Positions 44,727 through 54,271 of a stretch of 54,271 nt of DNA are shown in pieces. The DNA comes from Candidatus Bacteroides pullicola (GTDB taxonomy: Bacteria; Bacteroidota; Bacteroidia; Bacteroidales; Bacteroidaceae). The notes under the pieces are model-generated. The model saw only the letters and a program-made list of their open reading frames with translations. It was not told the DNA's origin and did no database searches. Where the stretch lies: the NCBI GenBank assembly GCA_019115825.1, contig DXCV01000081.1, positions 1-54,271 of the forward strand, read 5' to 3'. Position numbers and translations under genes: made by a program. Each line of letters starts with the position of its first letter. Position 1 is the first letter of the stretch.

Positions 44727-46358
44727 TTAATAACCCGGGTTCTGTTCCAGGCTGCCGTTCACGCTCAGGTCCGTAGTCGGGATGGGGTAGAGGTTGTAGT
44801 GGTCGTCCACGGCCACGCCGGTGGGCGTGCCGCCCTTTTCCACCCACAAGTAGCTGCCCGATGTGAACAGGCCGTAGCGGATGAGGTCCGTGCGGCGCGT
44901 GCACTCGAAGTACATCTCGCGCTGGCGTTCGTTCAGCAGGTTGCCGTATTGCACGCTGGTGGTCGTGCCGCCTACATTTGCGTTGGCCGTCAGCCAGTTG
45001 CTGCTGATGTTGTGGCTGTTATCGCCATAACCGCGTGCACGGAGTGCGTTGATGTAGCTGACTGCAGTCTCCATGCTGCCGCCCTGTCCGCCGCGGGCCA
45101 CTGCCTCGGCATAGTTCAGGTAGATTTCACCCAAGCGGAAGAGGGGGAAGTCCGTGTCGGGGAAGGTCTCGTTCTTGCCGGCAGTGCCGTCGCTGTTCAG
45201 GTTGGTGAACTTGTAGACCGACCACCCCTGCGTGTCGAACGTGGCGTAGGACGTGGTAATGTCCACAGCTTTGGTACCGCTATAGAAGATGCCGCGCTTG
45301 TCCAGGATATTTTCATCGGTCCATGTGCTTTCGTCATCGCTCGGGAATTCGAACACGCGCACCAGGTTGCCCGTGGCACGGAAGCCTGCCCAACCGGAAC
45401 CGATGCCGCTGGCTCTTTCCGGAGAGCTGGCACGTGTACCCAGGATGATGGCGCCGATGCCGTAGGACTGGGTCGTCTCGCCGTCTGCGCAGATGGGGAA
45501 GATGATTTCGCGGCTAGCATTGGCGTTTTCGCCATTGTTGGCCATGAACAACTCATCGTAGTTGTCGGCCAGGCTGTAGCCGGCGTTGATGACATTGTTG
45601 CAGCGTGTGATGCAGTCGTCATAGCGGGCCGTACCCGTGTAAACCTCTGCATTGAGGTACATGCGCGACAGCAGCGCATCTACGGCAGCCTTTCCGGCGT
45701 GTCCGTATTCGGCTTGTGTGGGTAGGTCGTCATAGATGTCCAGCAGTTCGCTCTCGATCCAGTTGAAGTAGTCGGCGCGTGTCTCCAGCTGTCCGGGGTT
45801 CAGCGAATAGTTGTCTTCCGTGATGAAGGGCGGGCGTCCGAACAGGTCCATCAGCGAGTAGTAGGCCAATGCGCGGCAGAATCGTGCCTCGGCGGCATAC
45901 TGTGCCTGGTTGATTTCGCTCGGCGCGTTGCCGATGTTCTTCATGAAGTCATTCACCAGGGCCACGATGTACATGCCGCGCTGGTAAGAGCCTTCGATGG
46001 ATTCCACCTGTGCCGTGGTCCACGTGATGGAGTTCATGGACGATACCCATGCGTCGCCCCAAGCGTTCTTGGTCTCGTCGGTGGGGCAGGTCTGCAGGGT
46101 GAACCAGCAGCGCAGCATCACGGTGTTGCCGGGATCCAGGCCGTTGATGTCGGAAGAGCCTGCGCCGTCTTGTCCGGAGAGCGCCCATACGGAATAAATC
46201 TTGTTCAATGCTTGGGTGTAGCTTTCGGCCGTGCTGTAAGCCTTGTCGGAAGTCACCACGTCCGGATCCAACGGGAATACGTCGAGATCGTTTACGCAGC
46301 CGCTGAAAGTAACCAGTCCGGCTGCCAGTAAGGATGCTGTAATATATTTCAGTTTCAT
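44727..46358 (-). CDS. susD: Starch-binding outer-membrane lipoprotein SusD
   Basis: A 543-residue RagB/SusD-family lipoprotein (lipobox FSGC, Cys21) that forms the lid over the SusC transporter. Typical regions are the TPR-like helices (RFCRALAYYSLMDLFGRPPFITED) and the C-terminal ELLNERQREMYFECTRRTDLIRYGLFTSGSY near residue 500. It is 16 nt after susC, the invariable pairing of this family. Confidence 0.95.
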   Translation of the reverse strand: MKLKYITASLLAAGLVTFSGCVNDLDVFPLDPDVVTSDKAYSTAESYTQALNKIYSVWALSGQDGAGSSDINGLDPGNTVMLRCWFTLQTCPTDETKNAWGDAWVSSMNSITWTTAQVESIEGSYQRGMYIVALVNDFMKNIGNAPSEINQAQYAAEARFCRALAYYSLMDLFGRPPFITEDNYSLNPGQLETRADYFNWIESELLDIYDDLPTQAEYGHAGKAAVDALLSRMYLNAEVYTGTARYDDCITRCNNVINAGYSLADNYDELFMANNGENANASREIIFPICADGETTQSYGIGAIILGTRASSPERASGIGSGWAGFRATGNLVRVFEFPSDDESTWTDENILDKRGIFYSGTKAVDITTSYATFDTQGWSVYKFTNLNSDGTAGKNETFPDTDFPLFRLGEIYLNYAEAVARGGQGGSMETAVSYINALRARGYGDNSHNISSNWLTANANVGGTTTSVQYGNLLNERQREMYFECTRRTDLIRYGLFTSGSYLWVEKGGTPTGVAVDDHYNLYPIPTTDLSVNGSLEQNPGY

Positions 46359-46374
46359 AATGGTCTAATGTGTA

Positions 46375-49300
46375 TTAAAAGTTAAGATTCAGTCCTAAAG
46401 TATAGGTGCGGGGACGCGGCCACATATTGCCGTCTACGCCGTTCACGCCCGGAATTTCGGGGTCGATGCCGGAGTATTTCGTAACGGTGAACACGTTCTG
46501 TATGCTGAAGCTGACGCGGCCCGACAGTTTTTCGGTGAAGAATTTGTCGAACGAGTAGCCCAGCGTGATATTGTCCATCTTCAGGTAAGAGGCGTTCTCC
46601 AGGTAGAGGTCGGTCAGCTGGCTTTCCACGCTGCTGTGCACTCTGTTGAATCCGCCGGTTTGCTTCAGGGCTTCCTTGTTGTGGTTGCCCAGCGTGCCCA
46701 AACCACCGTAGTTGGCGTAGGTGCCGTGCTCGGCCGTCTGCGTGTTGAAGGCGTAGTTGCCCAAGCTGGCGCGGAGGTTGAAGCCTAGGTCCCAGTTCTT
46801 CCACTGGAATTGCGAACTGAAGCCCATGTAGACGTCTGCCAGCGGGCTCTTGCCGGTGAAGTAGCGGTCGCCGTCGTCGATAGCGCCGTTACCGTTGCGG
46901 TCCACAATGGCACCCTGAATGGGTTTGCCGTTTTCGTCATACACCTGTTCATATACCCAGAAGGTGTAAGGAGCGTTTCCTACCTGGTGACGGGCAATGG
47001 GAGTTCCCGTACCGAAACTTACGCTAGAGGCCACGATGCCTTCATAATCGGGGTTGTAGTTGGCGGTCAGCTTCGTGATTTCGCTGTCGTTCCACGTGAT
47101 GTTGTAGCCGATGGCCCAGGAGAAGTCTTTCGTCTGGATGGGTACGGCGTTGATGTTGAATTCCACGCCCTTGTTCTCCATCTCGCCCACGTTGGCGGTA
47201 ATCTGGTTGGTGAAGTTCGTGCCGGCGGGGGCGCTGACTGTGTTCAACAGGTCTTTCGTCTTCTTCACATAGAACTCCAGGCTACCGTTGATGCGGTTGT
47301 TCAGGAAACCGTAGTCCACAGCCACGTTGTACGTGTGCGTCTCTTCCCACTTCAGGTCGGGGCTGTAGCCGTCGGGTTTCAGCAGGTAAGAACCGTTGTA
47401 TTGCGTATTGTTGTTCGTGCTGAATACATACTTGGTCAGGTACATGTAGTCGCCTATGTCTTGCTGGCCGGTGACACCGTAACCGAGACGGAGTTTCAGG
47501 TTGGAAAGTACGCTACGGGTGTTATCCATGAACTTCTCGTTGATGATGCTCCAAGCCACGGCTACGGAGGGGAACATACCCCAGCGGTTGTTCTCGCTGA
47601 AGCGGGAGGAACCGTCCCGACGGAGGGTAGCTGTCAGCAGGTAGCGGTCCATCAGGTTGTAGTTCAAACGTCCGAAGAAGGACACCAGGTAGTTCTCCCA
47701 CGGGTTGCGCTGGCTGTCGTCGCGGAAGTAGCGGCTTTCGCCTTCGTTCCACGTCCAGCCTGCGGGGGCGGAAGTGGCACTGGTGGTGACGTTTGACTTC
47801 TGTTGCGTGAAGTCGCTGTAGTAGAAGTGCTGCCAAGAGTAACCCACCATCAGGTCCACGTTGCTCTTGATGGGCTCGAAGTAGTGTACATAGTTGGCAT
47901 AGAAGTCCAACAGATGGTTGCGGCGCAGGTTGCTCCAGGAACCGCCCTGACCCAAGCCGGGGAAGTCGGTGTCCTTGGCTGCCTGGTAAGAGCCCGAGTT
48001 CACATAGTTGTCGCCCGTCGTCTTGGCTACGTCGTAACCCAGGTTCAGGTTGAGGCGCAGGTCTTCGAATCCGTGTATCTTATAGTCCAGCTGGATGTTG
48101 CCCAGGCTACGCTTGGTCGTTCCCTGGTTGTTCACGTCCAAGAGCAGGGCCAAGGGGTTGTCGGCCGCATTGTCGTCCGGTCTGTAGCCGGAGATGTTGC
48201 CATCGTTGTCGTAGACGGTATTGGTGTGGCCGTAGAGTCCGTTATAGCCGTTCAGGCCTTCCGTATAGTTTCCTTGGGCATAAACCGGTTTGGTGGGGTC
48301 GTAATAAACGGCTGCACCCACGGCGCCGGAGTCGGCGAAACGGTTGTTGTTGATGGTACCCTTCACGTTGATGTCCACGCTCAGGTGGTCATCGAAGAAC
48401 TTCGGGCTGAGGTTGATGGCGCCCGTGTAGCGTTCGTAGTCAGAGGTCTTCAGCGTACCGCGTTCCTTGTTGTAGCCGAAAGATACGCGGAAAGGCAGGA
48501 AACCTGCTTTGCCCGATACGGCGATGTTCTGGTCTGTGCCCAAGCCGGCCTGGTAGATTTCATCCTGCCAGTCGGTAGAAACATCAGGGTACATGTTCAG
48601 GTTGTTTTCAATGGTGCTGTACACATCCGTGCCGGCATATTGGCTGAGCATGGTCTGACGGAACTCGTTGCCATCCATCACGTTGACGCGCTTGTAGGGG
48701 TCTTTGAAAGAGTAAGTGCTGTTGTACGTCACCTTGATTTTACCCTCTGCACCTTTCTTCGTGGTGATGATGATGACACCGTTTGATGCACGCGAACCGT
48801 AGATGGCCGTGGCCGAAGCGTCCTTCAACACGGTGAACGTAGCGATGTCGTTCGGGTTGATGGTGGCCAAAGCATTGGGCGTTCCGGGGGCTGCATCGTT
48901 GGATACGGGCACACCGTCGATGACGATCAACGGGTCGTTGCTGGCGTTCAGCGAAGCACCGCTACGGATGCGGATGGTGGAGCCTGAACCCGGTCCGCCG
49001 TCGCCGCTCGTCACGCTGAGGCCCGGCACCTTGCCTTGCATCAGCTCTTGCGGGGAGGTTACGGCACCGCGGTTGATTTCCTCGGCTTCGATGGCCACTA
49101 CGGAACCGCTCAGGTCGCTCTTCTTCACCGAGCCGTAACCGATGACTACGACTTCATCCAGCATCTCGGTGTCTTCCTTCAGGAGGACGTTCATGTTCTC
49201 TTCGGCGGGCAACTCCTGCGTCTTGTAGCCGATGTAGCTGATGACGATGATGTCGCCCTTGTTGGCTTGGAGTACGAAATTACCGTCCAGGTCGGTAATC

Positions 49301-49476
49301 GCACCCTTGGTTGTGCCCTTCACTTGGACACTCGCACCGATAACACCGAAACCGGTGTCATCCTTCACAACGCCTTTGACCGTCATGCTTTGGGCAAAGG
49401 CTTGCACGGACAGCAAGACTCCCACCACCCATAGGAGGAGGAACTTGCCTGAACTTCTTAGTAATTTTTCTTTCAT
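46375..49476 (-). CDS. susC: TonB-dependent starch oligosaccharide transporter SusC
   Basis: A 1033-residue outer-membrane beta-barrel. The order is signal peptide (to AQS near residue 30), carboxypeptidase-D-like domain (VKGVVKDDTGFGVIGASVQVKGTTKGAITDLDGNF), TonB-box region DEVVVIGYG (107-115), plug domain (VPGLSVTSGDGGPGSGSTIRIRSGASL, DASATAIYGSRASNGVIIITTKKG) and a barrel ending in YTLGLNLNF. It imports malto-oligosaccharides together with SusD. The leader region upstream is 209 nt and contains a palindromic repeat. Confidence 0.96.
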   Translation of the reverse strand: MKEKLLRSSGKFLLLWVVGVLLSVQAFAQSMTVKGVVKDDTGFGVIGASVQVKGTTKGAITDLDGNFVLQANKGDIIVISYIGYKTQELPAEENMNVLLKEDTEMLDEVVVIGYGSVKKSDLSGSVVAIEAEEINRGAVTSPQELMQGKVPGLSVTSGDGGPGSGSTIRIRSGASLNASNDPLIVIDGVPVSNDAAPGTPNALATINPNDIATFTVLKDASATAIYGSRASNGVIIITTKKGAEGKIKVTYNSTYSFKDPYKRVNVMDGNEFRQTMLSQYAGTDVYSTIENNLNMYPDVSTDWQDEIYQAGLGTDQNIAVSGKAGFLPFRVSFGYNKERGTLKTSDYERYTGAINLSPKFFDDHLSVDINVKGTINNNRFADSGAVGAAVYYDPTKPVYAQGNYTEGLNGYNGLYGHTNTVYDNDGNISGYRPDDNAADNPLALLLDVNNQGTTKRSLGNIQLDYKIHGFEDLRLNLNLGYDVAKTTGDNYVNSGSYQAAKDTDFPGLGQGGSWSNLRRNHLLDFYANYVHYFEPIKSNVDLMVGYSWQHFYYSDFTQQKSNVTTSATSAPAGWTWNEGESRYFRDDSQRNPWENYLVSFFGRLNYNLMDRYLLTATLRRDGSSRFSENNRWGMFPSVAVAWSIINEKFMDNTRSVLSNLKLRLGYGVTGQQDIGDYMYLTKYVFSTNNNTQYNGSYLLKPDGYSPDLKWEETHTYNVAVDYGFLNNRINGSLEFYVKKTKDLLNTVSAPAGTNFTNQITANVGEMENKGVEFNINAVPIQTKDFSWAIGYNITWNDSEITKLTANYNPDYEGIVASSVSFGTGTPIARHQVGNAPYTFWVYEQVYDENGKPIQGAIVDRNGNGAIDDGDRYFTGKSPLADVYMGFSSQFQWKNWDLGFNLRASLGNYAFNTQTAEHGTYANYGGLGTLGNHNKEALKQTGGFNRVHSSVESQLTDLYLENASYLKMDNITLGYSFDKFFTEKLSGRVSFSIQNVFTVTKYSGIDPEIPGVNGVDGNMWPRPRTYTLGLNLNF

Positions 49477-49527
49477 AATAGTTGAATTGAAGTTTGTATT
49501 AAGTTTTAGTAATAGGATCTTCTTCTA

Positions 49528-51899
<2,372 letters not shown>

Positions 51900-51935
51900 T
51901 TAAGGCAGTTCCCCGTTGTTGGGGCTTACCGTTTG

Positions 51936-51989
51936 CAAAGGTAAGCGCGGGGAAGATGCTCGTATCCCGTTGGATTGAAAATATAAATG
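51936..51989 (-). promoter_or_regulatory. susB promoter with candidate SusR site
   Basis: The -7 box TACCTTTG lies at 51936-51943 (minus strand), 57 nt before the ATG. TATAAATG (51982-51989, plus strand) lies exactly 38 bp upstream of it, the same spacing as in front of susA. No TTTG -33 element is visible, which fits an activator-dependent promoter. A further copy, TATAAACGCTTT, lies at 52059-52070 over the susA stop. The hairpin CCCC-GTTGTT-GGGG falls at 51911-51924, near the transcript start. Confidence 0.6.
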
Positions 51990-52068
51990 TTTTGAAGCTT
52001 ATTCTTCGTTTAAATATTTGTTATTCATATTTTTATAAAATCATCCCTGCGTTCAGAATATAAACGCT

Positions 52069-54018
<1,950 letters not shown>

Positions 54019-54271
54019 GACTTAAATCAATTTATAATCACGAGGTTAGCCTATTTTATAGGAGCTGAAAATAGAAACGGTTTATAGGGGGATTCCTTCT
54101 CTTTTCGGGGCTGCATGGCTGTCTTTTCTTTGATGTTTGTCCTGAAAATAGAAATTTGCCTGTTGAGGGTTGAGCCTTGTAATCCGACAAACGACAAACG
54201 ACAATTAAAAAATACGGGATGGGTTTGAGGAGAGAAAGAGGAGAAAGTCTTATTATTATTTTATAATATAT
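54019..54271. other. Non-coding right edge upstream of susA
   Basis: No convincing gene or gene fragment in either strand; a susR regulator gene, if present, lies beyond the edge. Visible elements: CGGTTTATA at 54078-54086, inverted relative to the candidate SusR site; a direct repeat CTGAAAATAGAAA at 54065-54077 and 54142-54154, 77 bp apart; and a 26-nt repeat at 54184-54209 shared, inverted, with the susB-susC spacer. Confidence 0.6.

Overview
The window looks like a chromosomal segment of a gut Bacteroides or a close relative. The evidence is a starch utilization (sus) locus with SusC/SusD proteins, a fimbrillin-type lipoprotein, a Bacteroidetes-order F-type ATP synthase operon, an Rnf operon headed by rseC, and many promoters of the phylum-specific form TTTG-N19-21-TAnnTTTG. 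Nearly all genes lie on the minus strand; the exceptions are a three-gene set at 149-2177, a small membrane-protein gene at 22851, and mtaB plus a glycosyltransferase at 36350-38701. I see no rRNA, tRNA, insertion sequence, prophage or CRISPR array.

Layout. 1-2.2 kb: a 104-bp palindromic element, then TSCPD protein, Nramp transporter and C-GCAxxG-C-C protein genes. 2.2-4.8 kb: HU-like protein, a 23-bp tandem repeat inside a 19-bp inverted repeat, a fimbrillin-like lipoprotein and an unlisted 44-residue gene. 4.9-12.3 kb: atpD-C-(I-like)-B-E-F-H-A-G, with a long hairpin after atpE. 12.7-14.4 kb: ECF sigma factor, putative membrane anti-sigma factor and secreted DUF4252-type protein. 14.5-15.8 kb: galE with a structured 3' region. 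15.8-21.3 kb: rseC-rnfBCDGEA. 21.6-22.7 kb: rpsF-rpsR-rplI. 23.1-25.2 kb: two very small membrane-protein genes leading into a phosphohexomutase gene. 25.3-28.6 kb: M23 and C69 peptidases. 28.8-31.0 kb: a two-component system resembling RprXY. 31.4-36.1 kb: EF-G2-type factor, LepA and a tiny lipoprotein. 36.3-40.6 kb: mtaB, GT2, ung, asnA. 40.7-41.2 kb: a candidate small RNA. 41.2-53.9 kb: susA-B-C-D-E and susG, without susF. The last 350 bp are non-coding.

How the genes work together. The sus genes form a complete surface-to-periplasm starch pathway: SusG cuts starch outside the cell, SusD and SusE bind it, SusC imports it, and SusA and SusB degrade it to glucose. The Rnf complex and the ATP synthase link ferredoxin/NADH redox energy to ion gradients and ATP. 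galE and the phosphohexomutase feed sugar-nucleotide metabolism.

Most interesting signals. (1) Seven intergenic regions carry locus-specific tandem repeats with a period of 11 or 21-23 bp, one or two DNA helical turns. (2) An unannotated transcription unit between susG and asnA has a perfect promoter, a 5' hairpin, five AGGTAA motifs and a terminator. (3) The susA and susB promoters share TATAAAYGYTTTT exactly 38 bp upstream of the -7 box, a candidate SusR operator. (4) Palindromic elements share a 19-nt tail. (5) The EF-G paralogue lacks the catalytic histidine. (6) A structured RNA candidate follows galE. All gene identities are from sequence reading without database searches.
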